Source of the DNA: Rhizobium oryziradicis
GTDB taxonomy: Bacteria > Pseudomonadota > Alphaproteobacteria > Rhizobiales > Rhizobiaceae
Assembly (NCBI RefSeq): GCF_001939045.1
Contig: NZ_MKIM01000027.1
Span: forward strand, 434,001-498,000
DNA: 64,000 nucleotides
Direction of reading: 5' to 3'
Positions within the stretch are counted from its first letter, which is position 1; each line of letters starts with the position of its first letter. The notes beneath the pieces are model-generated. The model made no database searches. It worked only from the letters and a program-made list of their open reading frames with translations, and was not told where the DNA came from. Of the stretch, positions 1 through 8,689 are shown in pieces. The translations under genes and the position numbers were made by a program.

Positions 1-663
1 GGTATTCTCTCGGCTGCGGGATCAACGGATTGCGAATTGGCAATCAACCAATCGATGATGATATTGCCGTTGTTGAGCCATATGAAGGGGTCGAACACCT
101 TCGGCTGGTCGCGGAGTTCCGCAGTCTGCATGAAATCCGCCGTGATGAGGGGATGGACCTTGCTCATGTCTCGACCGCTGGCGTGGAATTTTTGAATCCG
201 GTTTCCGTGATCAAAACGGTCGAGCGTCTCCAGATGCAGTTCCAGCCAATTCAGGGCGGCATTGATGCTGATGTCTGATGGCACAAGCGGGCGGCTGCGC
301 CGATCTGATGCTGCAATCGGGTCGGCAATGCCGTAGGTTTCCATTTCTTTCAGGAAAGCATCGGCGGTGTTGCGGCTGGCAACGGCATTGTGTTCGATAC
401 GGTCAAAAAAGCGGGCCGGTAAAATCTGCCCGGTCTCGAAATATTGCACCAGCGCAATATGCGCCAGCAACCAACGCTGATGGCTGGCAAAAATCCGCGC
501 AACAAGGGGAATCTCTGTAAAACGTGACAAAAATCCCGCCGCCTGCTGGCGAATGAAATCATGGGCAAGGGGATGGGCCAGCATGACATCGCTTGTTAAT
601 GCCACTGGCGGTTCTTGCTTGTCGCCGGAGGGAATCTGATCGCTGGCGATATTGACGTGCATG
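1..663 (-). CDS. Unknown protein, 5' part (cut by window start)
   Basis: Open frame of 221 codons running off the window at base 1, so the C-terminus is missing. The ATG at 663 was chosen because GAGGA lies about 13 bases upstream and no earlier start has a comparable site. I do not recognise the family. The part seen is soluble, without signal peptide or membrane segment. Residues about 60-115 are helical and include a stretch (VASRNTADAFLKEMETYGI) that could be a winged-helix recognition region, so a DNA-binding role is possible but unproven. It is read away from prs, from which it is separated by two hairpin elements. Confidence 0.6.
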
Positions 664-987
664 GTATGGTTAGGGTCCTCAATCCCGATCGATGGTCGAT
701 GACGGCGTTCTGCGGCCGACATGGCGCATACACAGCAGTGTACCGAGATAAGATTACTTTTCCATCAAATTCAAGGAGGTCTATATCGCGATGCGTCGCC
801 GTTACAGCACTGTTCGCCATATGTGGCGCGCAGTGCTGTAAAGTTGAGAACCGGCTTTCGGATAAATCCGATGTTCTGTTGGATTAAAGCATGTCGCGTT
901 TTATTGTCGTCAATAATACGATAACGTACATGCGACAAAATAAGATCTAAAGCCTGTCGCAGTGAATCCTATTCGCCGCGACAGGCT
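664..987. other. Intergenic region with two palindromic elements
   Basis: 324 bases without a gene between the partial gene and prs. It holds the presumed promoter of the partial gene, a palindromic element at 886-937 that recurs at 15998-16048, and a hairpin at 949-989 overlapping the prs stop. Nothing else was recognised. Confidence 0.6.
886..937. repeat. Nested-palindrome repeat, copy 1
   Basis: Begins AAAGCATGTCGCG and ends ACATGCGACA. Outer arms GCATGT/ACATGC enclose an inner stem near GTTTTATTG-tcgt-CAATAA. A second copy lies at 15998-16048. The two copies differ in the inner stem by paired changes (C:G in one, T:A in the other), which suggests that the fold is maintained. It resembles the RIME/REP-like intergenic repeats of rhizobia. 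Confidence 0.7.
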
Positions 988-989
988 TT
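949..989 (-). terminator. Hairpin overlapping the prs stop codon
   Basis: Perfect 12-bp arms (AAAGCCTGTCGC / GCGACAGGCTTT) around a 17-base loop. Read on minus it starts inside the prs stop codon and is followed by AGATCTTATTTTG, a weak U tract. It may terminate prs. Its arms resemble the start of the 886-937 repeat (AAAGCATGTCGC), so it may instead be a shortened member of that repeat family. Confidence 0.5.
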
Positions 990-1923
990 AGTCGTCGAAC
1001 AGGCTGGAAACCGAGGCTTCGGCGCTGGTGCGGTCAATGGCTTCGCCCAGCAGGGTGGCAGAGCTGAGAACCCGGATATTGGGAGCAGACAGCACGGCCG
1101 TTGTCGGCTGGATGGAATCGGTAATCACCAATTCGCGCAATTTTGACGACGAAACGCGGGCAACGGCACCACCAGACAAGACGCCATGGGTGATATAGGC
1201 CGTTACGCTGCTGGCACCCTGCTTCAAAAGCGCTTCAGCCGCGTTGCACAAAGTGCCACCGGAATCGATAATGTCGTCAATCAGGATGCAATCCTTGCCG
1301 GTCACATCGCCGATCACGTTCATGACTTCAGACTCGCCCGGACGGTCGCGGCGCTTGTCAACGATCGCCAAAAGACAGTCCAGCCGCTTGGCCAGTGAGC
1401 GGGCGCGTGCAACACCACCCACGTCTGGCGAGACCACCATCAGGTTTTTCAGGTCGTAATTGTCTTTGATGTCGCGGGTCAGAAGAGGAGCGGCATAGAG
1501 ATTGTCGGTGGGAATATCGAAGAAGCCTTGAATCTGGGCGGCGTGGAGATCCATGGTCATCACGCGGTCTGCGCCGGATTCGGTGATGAGGTTTGCGACC
1601 AGCTTGGCGGAGATTGGTGTGCGCGAACCTGATTTGCGATCCTGACGCGCATAGCCGAAGTAGGGAATAACAGCTGTGATACGCTTGGCGGATGCGCGAC
1701 GGAACGCATCAATCATGATCAGCAATTCCATCAGGTGGTCGTTGGTGGGCGACGATGTGGGCTGGATGATGAAAATATCCTCCCCGCGCACATTTTCCTG
1801 AATTTCCACGAAGATTTCCTGGTCAGCAAAGCGCCGAACGCTGGCCTTTCCAAGCGGAAGATTGAGATATTTACAGATTGCTTCTGCAAGTTGCCGGTTT
1901 GAATTACCTGCGAAGACCTTCAT
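988..1923 (-). CDS. prs: Ribose-phosphate pyrophosphokinase
   Basis: Makes PRPP from ribose 5-phosphate and ATP in the cytoplasm, feeding purine, pyrimidine, histidine, tryptophan and NAD synthesis. It has 311 residues, the usual length. Visible motifs are FGYARQDRK at about 90 (ATP/flexible loop region), [14 protein letters not shown] at about 125 (the characteristic PRPP synthase signature), a basic catalytic-loop stretch DKRRDRPGE, and the PRPP-binding loop DDIIDSGGT at about 217. The start at 1923 gives the family N-terminus MKVFAGNSN. It lies downstream of a lipoprotein gene on the same strand with a 214-base gap, so it probably has its own promoter. Confidence 0.97.
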   Translation of the reverse strand: MKVFAGNSNRQLAEAICKYLNLPLGKASVRRFADQEIFVEIQENVRGEDIFIIQPTSSPTNDHLMELLIMIDAFRRASAKRITAVIPYFGYARQDRKSGSRTPISAKLVANLITESGADRVMTMDLHAAQIQGFFDIPTDNLYAAPLLTRDIKDNYDLKNLMVVSPDVGGVARARSLAKRLDCLLAIVDKRRDRPGESEVMNVIGDVTGKDCILIDDIIDSGGTLCNAAEALLKQGASSVTAYITHGVLSGGAVARVSSSKLRELVITDSIQPTTAVLSAPNIRVLSSATLLGEAIDRTSAEASVSSLFDD

Positions 1924-2137
1924 GTATGTCCGCCTGTTTGCAAGCTGGCGCTAAAGCTGCGGGACCGTTATTGATCGGGCTTAGCCTTACGCGGCAGATC
2001 TAAAACTGTTAGCACGAAGCGCGCGTGTTTGAGTGATACGCGGCGCTCTATTGCGGGCTTTTTAGCGCCCTTCACCTTGAATGCAAGAGGTTTACGCGCT
2101 CTTCTGCTGAATTTCGTAAATGGATATGGTTTACGAC

Positions 2138-3040
2138 CTATCCGGCGCTTTTGGTGCGCCACTCCTGGTAGTCGTCCATGGTTTGGGTTGCAATGTTTTG
2201 CATGGTCGACGCGGGCACCGATGCCCATGGATCTTTGGCCTTGCCGGGCACGGTTTCCTGCCCTTGAATACGGTGTAGGCGATTGCCGCTGGCGTCCAGC
2301 ACATCCCACACATAGACAACCACGGTTCGGCCGCCATCATTATAGGCCGAGAAATACCCTTTCAGGATATGTTGGGCCGGTTCGCTGCTTGAGTCCCGTA
2401 AAACAAGGCCTTTTTCGCGTGCCTCCGTGCCAAGTTGGCGCGACAGCGGCATGACGACTTGCGATGGCGCGCCGATGATTGGCAAAAAGCGAATGGCGTT
2501 TGCCGAGGCTGGATCGGGCGCAATGGCGGCTTGCTGCGTGCTTGCCGGGGAGGGCTCAGTGGTCTCGGCACTCGCTGAGGTCGGCTCTTCTTGCGCGTGC
2601 TGAACCGGCGCTTGGTGGGCTTGCGATTGCTCGTCTAAGATGCGGTGGTTTTCCACAGGCTGGCGCGTGCCGCCATGGTGCCGTGTGTGCTCTTGCTGGC
2701 CAAGATTGTCGCCCAAGGGTTTGGACGCCACGGGGTTGTAGCCACTTTGCAAAGCCTGCGCCTGCGCTTCCAGTGAATTTTGGGGCGACGATTGCGCCTG
2801 TTCGTTCGGCTGTTGCGGATAAGAATAGCCCAGCGCGGTTTGTTCGCGCATGGGGCTCGAGGATAAGCCCTGATTTTGCGCGACTGCCGTTTGCATGTCG
2901 GTGCGGTTCAAAGGGGCGCTATTGCTGATCGAGCCGCTGGTGCCAACATCCAGCGGTGGCGTCAAGGTATCCGAGACCGTGCAGCCTTGAACCATGCTGA
3001 GGGCCGCGATCATGGCAGGCCCGGAAACGGAATATCTCAT
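2138..3040 (-). CDS. Probable lipoprotein, low-complexity middle
   Basis: 300 residues. The ATG at 3040 is preceded by GGAGG and gives a short lipoprotein signal ending in MVQGC, so Cys about 20 would be lipidated. Residues about 40-190 are rich in Gln, Ser, Ala and Pro with no clear fold, typical of a periplasmic linker. The last 100 residues (about 200-300) look folded, with alternating hydrophobic strands (GRTVVVYVWDVLDASGNRLHR). The family is not recognised. It would need Lgt, which is encoded 3 kb away, for maturation. A periplasmic or outer-membrane anchored role is inferred only from the signal. Confidence 0.75.
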   Translation of the reverse strand: MRYSVSGPAMIAALSMVQGCTVSDTLTPPLDVGTSGSISNSAPLNRTDMQTAVAQNQGLSSSPMREQTALGYSYPQQPNEQAQSSPQNSLEAQAQALQSGYNPVASKPLGDNLGQQEHTRHHGGTRQPVENHRILDEQSQAHQAPVQHAQEEPTSASAETTEPSPASTQQAAIAPDPASANAIRFLPIIGAPSQVVMPLSRQLGTEAREKGLVLRDSSSEPAQHILKGYFSAYNDGGRTVVVYVWDVLDASGNRLHRIQGQETVPGKAKDPWASVPASTMQNIATQTMDDYQEWRTKSAG

Positions 3041-3135
3041 GGCGGCCTCCTGGTCGTGTTTCCGTTCGAAACCAGTGTTCCGCCCGGAATTGAGCAAAAA
3101 CAAACAGCCAGAGACATTCACCCACGTCACAAAGG

Positions 3136-3174
3136 CAAAAATGCTCGGGCAGACAGAGTATCGCGCCCGAGCAT
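3136..3174 (-). terminator. Terminator after the M24-fold gene
   Basis: Perfect 10-bp stem ATGCTCGGGC / GCCCGAGCAT (3141-3150 with 3165-3174) followed on minus by a TTTTT run. It lies 47 bases downstream of the M24-type gene and before the lipoprotein gene, separating the pgeF operon from it. Confidence 0.75.
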
Positions 3175-3220
3175 CCCGCTATTGTCTTCCGAAATCGTTA
3201 AATTCTATCTTAAATCGTCA

Positions 3221-4372
3221 TTATTTTACGATCATCTCAAGGGGATGCCGCGACAAGGCCCGTGGTGCATCCTCGGTGGTGAGATAGGTGTGGCCGAGGG
3301 TCATGGCGATGTTGCGCTCCGAATCCATAATAATCATATGGATAAACAGGGACATATCCGGCAGGATTGGCTGTGGATTGCCCACATGGAACATCTGATG
3401 CTCCATCCACGACGGTGAAAAACGAGCGCCAAGCGAATAGCCGCAGGCATTGAGCCGATGGCGCGTCAGGCCGCGTGCATCCAGCACCCGTGAGTGCGCC
3501 TCAAACACATCGCCAAAGGTATGGCCGGGGCGCATGACCTTTTCGATCTCCTGAATGGCATCATAGCAGGCATCAAACAGCTCAACATGGCGGGGTGTTG
3601 GCTCGCCAATCACCACCGTGCGCATCATGGCGGCGTGGTAATGGGCAAAAGTGCCAGCCCATTCCAGTGTCAATTGGTCATTGGCATCCAGCACGCGACG
3701 ACCGGCTTTATAGCGGCACAAAAGAGCATCCTGACCGGAGCCAATGATAAATTCATTGGCGGGATAATCGCCACCACCGGCAAACACCGCACCTTGCATC
3801 GCCGCCAGAATGGCCGCCTCATCAGCACCCGGGCCGGTCAGTTGCAAGGCTGCATCCAGCGCATCATCGGCAAGCTTTGCGGCTTTCTCGATATAGGCAA
3901 TTTCCTCAGCGCTTTTGATCAGCCGCAGTTCGCTGACCAGATAGGAGGCATCCACCATCTGGCAAAAGCTCATCAATTGATTGTCGAGCAAGCGGGCAAC
4001 CCGGCCGGTCATGCCGTGGGTGTCATATTCCACGCCGATGCGGGCACCCAAGAGATCCAGATCATTCAGCAGATCTTTCAAATCAATGGTCGGGTCGGCG
4101 TTGGTGCGATCCACCCAGATATTGATGTTTTGAATATTGGAGGTCTGGCGGGCCTGACGCAGATCGGCGGAGCGCGTCAGCAGCGTCATCTCGCCATCGG
4201 CCTTCACCACCAGTGTCTGGAAAAAGCAATAGCCAAAGGTGTCATAGCCGGTCAGCCAATACATGCTTTCCTGCGCAAACAGCAGGACGGCATCCAGCTT
4301 TTCAGTGGCCATACGGGCCTTCAATTGATCCAGCCGCGATGCATATTCTGTTTCAGAAAAGTGAAGCGTCAT
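3221..4372 (-). CDS. M24 (creatinase/prolidase-fold) protein lacking metal ligands
   Basis: 383 residues with the two-domain creatinase/prolidase layout: N-terminal domain to about 150, pita-bread domain after it. The five ligands of M24 metallopeptidases are not in place. The DxG...SDxTRT region reads LEWAGTFAHYHAAMMRT, the GHGxG histidine is replaced by GYSLG, the first Glu position reads FIHM, and the last reads LGHTYLTTED. It is therefore more like the metal-independent members (creatinase, ectoine hydrolase) than a peptidase. The substrate is unknown. Its ATG overlaps the pgeF stop by 4 bases, so the two are translationally coupled. Confidence 0.85.
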   Translation of the reverse strand: MTLHFSETEYASRLDQLKARMATEKLDAVLLFAQESMYWLTGYDTFGYCFFQTLVVKADGEMTLLTRSADLRQARQTSNIQNINIWVDRTNADPTIDLKDLLNDLDLLGARIGVEYDTHGMTGRVARLLDNQLMSFCQMVDASYLVSELRLIKSAEEIAYIEKAAKLADDALDAALQLTGPGADEAAILAAMQGAVFAGGGDYPANEFIIGSGQDALLCRYKAGRRVLDANDQLTLEWAGTFAHYHAAMMRTVVIGEPTPRHVELFDACYDAIQEIEKVMRPGHTFGDVFEAHSRVLDARGLTRHRLNACGYSLGARFSPSWMEHQMFHVGNPQPILPDMSLFIHMIIMDSERNIAMTLGHTYLTTEDAPRALSRHPLEMIVK

Positions 4373-5166
4373 TGGGAGATCTCCCTGAGGTAAATTGCGG
4401 ATACCTGACGACCATAATCCGGCTCACCAGCATGGGTTGTGCGACGATAGGAGAAGAAAGACCCCGAATCGCCATAGGTGCAAATCCCTAGCATGTCGGC
4501 AAGGATTCCGGCACCCCGCAATCGTTTCACGGTCAGGCCCGGCAGATCAAACATGGCATGACCTGGCTTGGGCGAGGGGGTGAAAAAAGCGCTGTAGGAC
4601 GGATCATGGGCCACGAACCGCTCCACAAATTCCGGCCCTACCTCATAAGCCTTGGCGCTGATGGAAGGGCCAAGCGTGGCAACGATGCTTTCGCGTTTTG
4701 CACCAAGGCCAATCATGGCATCAATGGTGTTTTCCAGCACGCCGGTCAGCGCACCTTTCCAGCCGGCATGGGCCGCGCCGATGACGCGATGGGCCGGATC
4801 GGCAAACAAAATCGGCCCGCAATCGGCCGATAAAACGCCGAGCGCCATCCCCGGCGTGGCCGTCACCATGGCATCCACCTGCGGGCGATCTGCGCCAAAT
4901 GGCGCTGTCACGCTGATAACATCGGGTGAATGCACCTGATGCACCGTGACCAGATGCGCGGCATCAATATCAAACCAGCCTGCAATACGGCGGCGATTTT
5001 CAAGCACATGCTCCCGATTGTCATGCGAGCCAAGCCCGACATTCAAACCCTGATAGATGCCTTCTGAGACCCCGCCTTGGCGGGTGAAAAAGCCATGGGC
5101 AATGCCTGCGCTTTCGCCTTTGGCAAGCAAGGGGCTTTGCAGCGGGTTCGGCGTGACTTGGGACAT
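4369..5166 (-). CDS. pgeF: Peptidoglycan editing factor PgeF (YfiH/laccase-domain)
   Basis: 265 residues, full length for the YfiH/DUF152 family, a cytosolic copper/zinc-binding purine-nucleoside-type fold that in E. coli removes misincorporated serine muropeptide precursors. The three-part metal site is visible as VHQVHSPD (about 90), LSADCGPILFAD (about 125) and AAHAGWKG (about 145), and the C-terminal signature SYRRTTHAGEPDYGRQ is present. The start at 5166 was chosen for fit to the family N-terminus. It sits between the NDUFAF7-type gene (13-base gap) and the M24-fold gene (4-base overlap). Confidence 0.9.
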   Translation of the reverse strand: MSQVTPNPLQSPLLAKGESAGIAHGFFTRQGGVSEGIYQGLNVGLGSHDNREHVLENRRRIAGWFDIDAAHLVTVHQVHSPDVISVTAPFGADRPQVDAMVTATPGMALGVLSADCGPILFADPAHRVIGAAHAGWKGALTGVLENTIDAMIGLGAKRESIVATLGPSISAKAYEVGPEFVERFVAHDPSYSAFFTPSPKPGHAMFDLPGLTVKRLRGAGILADMLGICTYGDSGSFFSYRRTTHAGEPDYGRQVSAIYLREISQ

Positions 5167-5179
5167 GGCTGCAACCTTA

Positions 5180-6280
5180 TCAATGGAGGGGACGAAAGGG
5201 AGGCAAAGACAGAGCAGGGGTGGAGACGGCCAAAACCTTGAACAGCTCACCCATTCTGCCTTCTCCGCTTCCTGCCAACCGGGTGACGGCTTCTGTCAGC
5301 ATCAATTGCGTGGCGGCGTCCTTGCCACGTCCCAGCACGCCAGCGCGGTCGGTAATGCCAAGGCCGAGCAAAAAATCACCCTGCCGCATGCAACCGGTCA
5401 CCGAGATGCCGTTGCTGATCGCTGTGCGGGCCAGATCTTCAAAATCGACATGGCTGGTCAGATCGGCAATGCCGGGATGGGCCAAGGGCGGATCATAATC
5501 ATGGGTGCGCACGGCTTGCAATGTATCGCCAAAGCCGGTGGCCATATGGCCATAATCTATAATCAGGGCGGTGCCGCCTTCCTGGCCGAGGCGGTGGCAC
5601 AGACCTTCCATCACGGCGCGGCGCGCAGGCGAGAACTCATAAATAGTGCCGTCTGGCGCGCCCTCTGCTCCTTCCGGCAGCAAGGATGGATCGAGAACGG
5701 CGGTGCCAAGGGCAAAAACAAGCTCGTCCTCGTGATCGAGGCCGATAACACGCTCGACAAAATGTGCACCTGCCTTGACGAACTGCCGGATGGGAATGGC
5801 ATCAAACAGCTCATTGGCAACCACCAGCGTGAAGCCTGCGGGGGCATCTTCCAGCGTGTCATGCCAGTCGATTTTTTCAATATGGACGGCGAGGGTGCTT
5901 TGTTGGACTTCCCGCAGGCGTTCGCTGGTCTCAATCATATGCACGCTGGTGTCGCGGTACATATCAGGGGCAAGCTTGGCAATCACCCGCAGCATGTCGC
6001 TCATCATAGTGCCACGTCCGGGGCCAATTTCAACCAGCCGCACAGGGTTGGGCAGGCCGTGGCATTTCCAGGCATGGACCAGAAAGGCGGCGATCATTTC
6101 ACCAAAGATCTGGCTGATTTCCGGCGCGGTGATAAAATCCCCTTGCGCGCCAAAAGGCTCGCGGCTGCGATAATAACCAAATTCCGGATCGGCCAGGCAG
6201 AGCGTAAAATAATCGCTAACGCTCATGGGACCATTCAGGTGGATCAACCTTTTGATCTTGTCACCGAGTGGAGTGCTCAT
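5180..6280 (-). CDS. SAM-dependent methyltransferase, NDUFAF7/MidA family
   Basis: 366 residues. The mitochondrial relative NDUFAF7 dimethylates an arginine of complex I subunit NDUFS2, and the bacterial protein is assumed to do the same job on respiratory complex I. Motifs seen are EPFGAQGDFITAPEISQ (about 45), the SAM-binding LVEIGPGRGTM (about 85) and ALIIDYG (about 240). The ATG at 6280 is preferred over one seven codons earlier because MSTPLGDKIK matches the usual N-terminus. The lgt/NDUFAF7/pgeF run is a common alphaproteobacterial arrangement. Confidence 0.9.
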   Translation of the reverse strand: MSTPLGDKIKRLIHLNGPMSVSDYFTLCLADPEFGYYRSREPFGAQGDFITAPEISQIFGEMIAAFLVHAWKCHGLPNPVRLVEIGPGRGTMMSDMLRVIAKLAPDMYRDTSVHMIETSERLREVQQSTLAVHIEKIDWHDTLEDAPAGFTLVVANELFDAIPIRQFVKAGAHFVERVIGLDHEDELVFALGTAVLDPSLLPEGAEGAPDGTIYEFSPARRAVMEGLCHRLGQEGGTALIIDYGHMATGFGDTLQAVRTHDYDPPLAHPGIADLTSHVDFEDLARTAISNGISVTGCMRQGDFLLGLGITDRAGVLGRGKDAATQLMLTEAVTRLAGSGEGRMGELFKVLAVSTPALSLPPFRPLH

Positions 6281-6405
6281 ACGTGATAGGCCCCTGTTCA
6301 TTGTTGGGGTCTACGGCACCGCGCGTTTACACATCGCGCAAAGGACGCCGTAGCAGTTTAAATCTGCTGCATATTCTTTCCTCAAACCGCTTGCGGCTTC
6401 AGGAA

Positions 6406-7251
6406 TTACGCAGGAGTGGCTGTTTGCGCTCGCCAGATAGCCCAAAGGCCAAGCGCAAACATTGGCATGGACAAAACCATGCCCATGGTGAGCCAGCCGC
6501 CCGCCAGATAGCCCAATTGAACATCTGGCTCACGGAAAAACTCAACAAAAATTCTGGCCAGAGAATAGCCACAGATGAAAACGCCACTGATTGTGCCGGA
6601 TTTCTTCAGAGCCGATGTTGTGCGACCCAGAACTTGCACGAGGATGAACAGCGCGATCCCTTCCAGGGCGGCCTCATAAAGCTGACTTGGGTGACGGGTA
6701 AAAGGGCCGCCTGTCGGAAATTGCATGGCCCAGGCCACGTCGCTGGCCCGTCCCCAAAGCTCGCCGTTGATGAAATTGGCGATGCGGCCAAAGAACAGGC
6801 CGATGGGGGCGACTGAGGCCACCACATCAAACAGCATCCAGACGGGCAGGCCGTTGCGGCGCGCAAAGATGATCATGGCAAGGGTGGCACCCGTGAGGCC
6901 ACCGTGAAACGACATGCCGCCGCGCCAGATTTCCAATGCCACCATGGGATTGGCCAGCACCGGCTCAAGATCATAAAACAGAATATAGCCGATGCGGCCA
7001 CCCAGCACGATGCCGAGGGCGGCCCAGACCAGAAAATCATCGAGATGTTTTTCGGTAATCGGTGTATAATTGTTGGGCCATAGGCGGGGCGTGTTGATCA
7101 TGCGCCGCGCCAGCCACCAGCCAAGCAGAATGCCTGTGACATAAGCAAGGCCATACCAGCGGATCGCCAGCGGCCCGATGCTGATCGCAATCGGGTCAAT
7201 TTGAGGATAAGGTAGCTCGGTGAAAAGGCTTAACGCTGTATTCAAGGACAT
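6406..7251 (-). CDS. lgt: Prolipoprotein diacylglyceryl transferase
   Basis: Inner-membrane enzyme that moves diacylglycerol from phosphatidylglycerol to the lipobox cysteine of prelipoproteins. 281 residues with about seven membrane segments. The Lgt signature GRIANFINGELWGR (about 165) and the catalytic HGG motif in GGMSFHGGLTG (about 110) are present. The start at 7251 has GAGAGA just upstream. A 125-base gap with an imperfect hairpin (near 6311-6355) separates it from the NDUFAF7 gene. Confidence 0.96.
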   Translation of the reverse strand: MSLNTALSLFTELPYPQIDPIAISIGPLAIRWYGLAYVTGILLGWWLARRMINTPRLWPNNYTPITEKHLDDFLVWAALGIVLGGRIGYILFYDLEPVLANPMVALEIWRGGMSFHGGLTGATLAMIIFARRNGLPVWMLFDVVASVAPIGLFFGRIANFINGELWGRASDVAWAMQFPTGGPFTRHPSQLYEAALEGIALFILVQVLGRTTSALKKSGTISGVFICGYSLARIFVEFFREPDVQLGYLAGGWLTMGMVLSMPMFALGLWAIWRAQTATPA

Positions 7252-7444
7252 TCTCTCACTGTTTGCCCGGAAAATGGCGGGCGGCCTTTGCACCGTCAAG
7301 GTGATTCTAGGGTTAATGATGGCAGAAGCCGCGTTTGTCAGGGGAATTTTGTCTTGCAAGCCGCGTTGCGAATGCCTACCTGCATAAATATCGAGTTTGG
7401 ATGCCCAAGATGGGCATACCCCTATGGCCAGATGGAGCACGATG

Positions 7445-7705
7445 ATGAGCACCGGAACCAATCGTATCATGGACGAATTTGCAAAGCTGATGACCGATGC
7501 TGCGGGCGCTGCCCAAGGCGTGCGCCGTGAGGCAGAGACCGCTTTTCACGCTCAGGCCGAGCGCTGGCTCAACAGTCTGGATGTTGTGCGTCGGGAAGAA
7601 TTTGATGTGGTGCGCGAGATGGCGCTGAAGGCGCTGGATGAAAATGAGGCCTTGCGCGCAAAAATCGAAGCGCTGGAGGCCAAGCTTTCTGGCGACGGAA
7701 AGTAA
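7445..7705 (+). CDS. ubiK: UbiK-family accessory factor (BMFP protein)
   Basis: 86 residues, DUF526/BMFP family: N-terminal amphipathic helix (RIMDEFAKLMTDA) and C-terminal coiled coil (ENEALRAKIEALEAKL). In enterobacteria UbiK binds UbiJ and supports aerobic ubiquinone synthesis at the membrane. The start could be the ATG at 7442 or 7445. It is transcribed divergently from lgt and ends at a good terminator. Confidence 0.8.
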   Translation: MSTGTNRIMDEFAKLMTDAAGAAQGVRREAETAFHAQAERWLNSLDVVRREEFDVVREMALKALDENEALRAKIEALEAKLSGDGK

Positions 7706-8186
7706 CGAGTTACGGAATGTCGGGTTAGATTCCTGTTTTTCCGTAGTATTTCGTGCAAATCATTAATGACGTCTTGAGGCGGCTGCGCGTGGGTGCAGCC
7801 GTTTTTTTATGGCCTAAGTCCGAGATTTTACAGCGGCTTTTGGCTTATGCTTAACGATTGGTTACGTTTTTTTTCCACATGTGGATAGTGCCAAAAAACG
7901 CAATGGCCAGAGTCAGTTAAGGCCCGGTTCTGAGAGATGAAAACAAGCACTGTCCACAGCGACGGTTGTGAAAAGCCCTCAATGGGGCTGGTTTGAGACT
8001 CCCGGCGTTATACACTGATTTTAAATGATGATTCGAAACGACCCGGCAAGTTTCGGGCAGGGTGCCGCAAGCACTCTGGGGGTATTGGGTATCATTCGAA
8101 ATGTGTTTCCGGTGGATGCGTGGCGTTTTGACGATGGTGTATTCTTTTGTCGTCGATGTGCGGATTCCCGGCTGAAAAGGTGCGGC
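7706..8186. other. Intergenic region between ubiK and the YbjN gene
   Basis: 481 bases. It holds the ubiK terminator at 7780-7809 and an AT-rich stretch with a CCACATGTGG palindrome at 7875-7884 that forms two back-to-back DnaA-box-like 9-mers. The YbjN frame stays open upstream of the chosen start but without a convincing ribosome site. No other gene was recognised. Confidence 0.5.
7780..7809 (+). terminator. ubiK terminator
   Basis: Stem CGGCTGC / GCAGCCG with an 8-base loop, followed by GTTTTTTT on plus. Confidence 0.8.
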
Positions 8187-8687
8187 ATGACCCTTATGGA
8201 ATTGCAAATGGAACGTCAGTCCAACCCGGTTGATATGATCGAGTTCGTGGCTTCGAATAATGACTGGTCGTTCGAGCGGTCATGTGAAGATGAAATTGCC
8301 ATGACGGTGAATGGCCGTTGGGCGGCCTATCAGGTGTCGTTTTCGTGGATGGAAGAATGCGAGTCCTTGCATTTGGCCTGCGCGTTTGACCTGCGTGTGC
8401 CCGATGCCAAGGTCAATGAGATTATTCGTCTTTTGTCGCGCATCAACGGACAGGTGATGATGGGTCACTTTGACCTGTGGAAGCAGGAGGATGTGGTGAT
8501 TTTCCGCCAGTCGCTGCTGTTGGCCGGTGGCGCAGAACCCACCAATCAGCAAGTGGAAGTGCTGCTGTCCAGCGCGGTTGAGGCGTGTGAAGCTTATTAT
8601 GAAGCCTTCCAATACGTCATCTGGTCTGGATTGGATGCGAAAGCAGCCATGGACGTTGTGCTGTTCACCACGGTTGGGGAAGCCTGA
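8187..8687 (+). CDS. YbjN-domain protein
   Basis: 166 residues of the YbjN family (type III secretion chaperone-like fold), widespread and adjacent to proC in rhizobia. The sequence has the acidic/aromatic pattern of the family (SFERSCEDEIAMTV, WKQEDVVIFRQSLLLAGG). The ATG at 8187 is preceded by AAAGGTG; a longer frame begins at 8025 but lacks a ribosome site. The role is unclear; E. coli YbjN influences motility and stress responses. Only 2 bases separate it from proC, so it is cotranscribed. Confidence 0.8.
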   Translation: MTLMELQMERQSNPVDMIEFVASNNDWSFERSCEDEIAMTVNGRWAAYQVSFSWMEECESLHLACAFDLRVPDAKVNEIIRLLSRINGQVMMGHFDLWKQEDVVIFRQSLLLAGGAEPTNQQVEVLLSSAVEACEAYYEAFQYVIWSGLDAKAAMDVVLFTTVGEA

Positions 8688-8689
8688 GA

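Noticed and set aside
5057-6286. 409-codon plus-strand frame over pgeF and the NDUFAF7-type gene
   Set aside because: Antisense to two clear genes; no domain seen.
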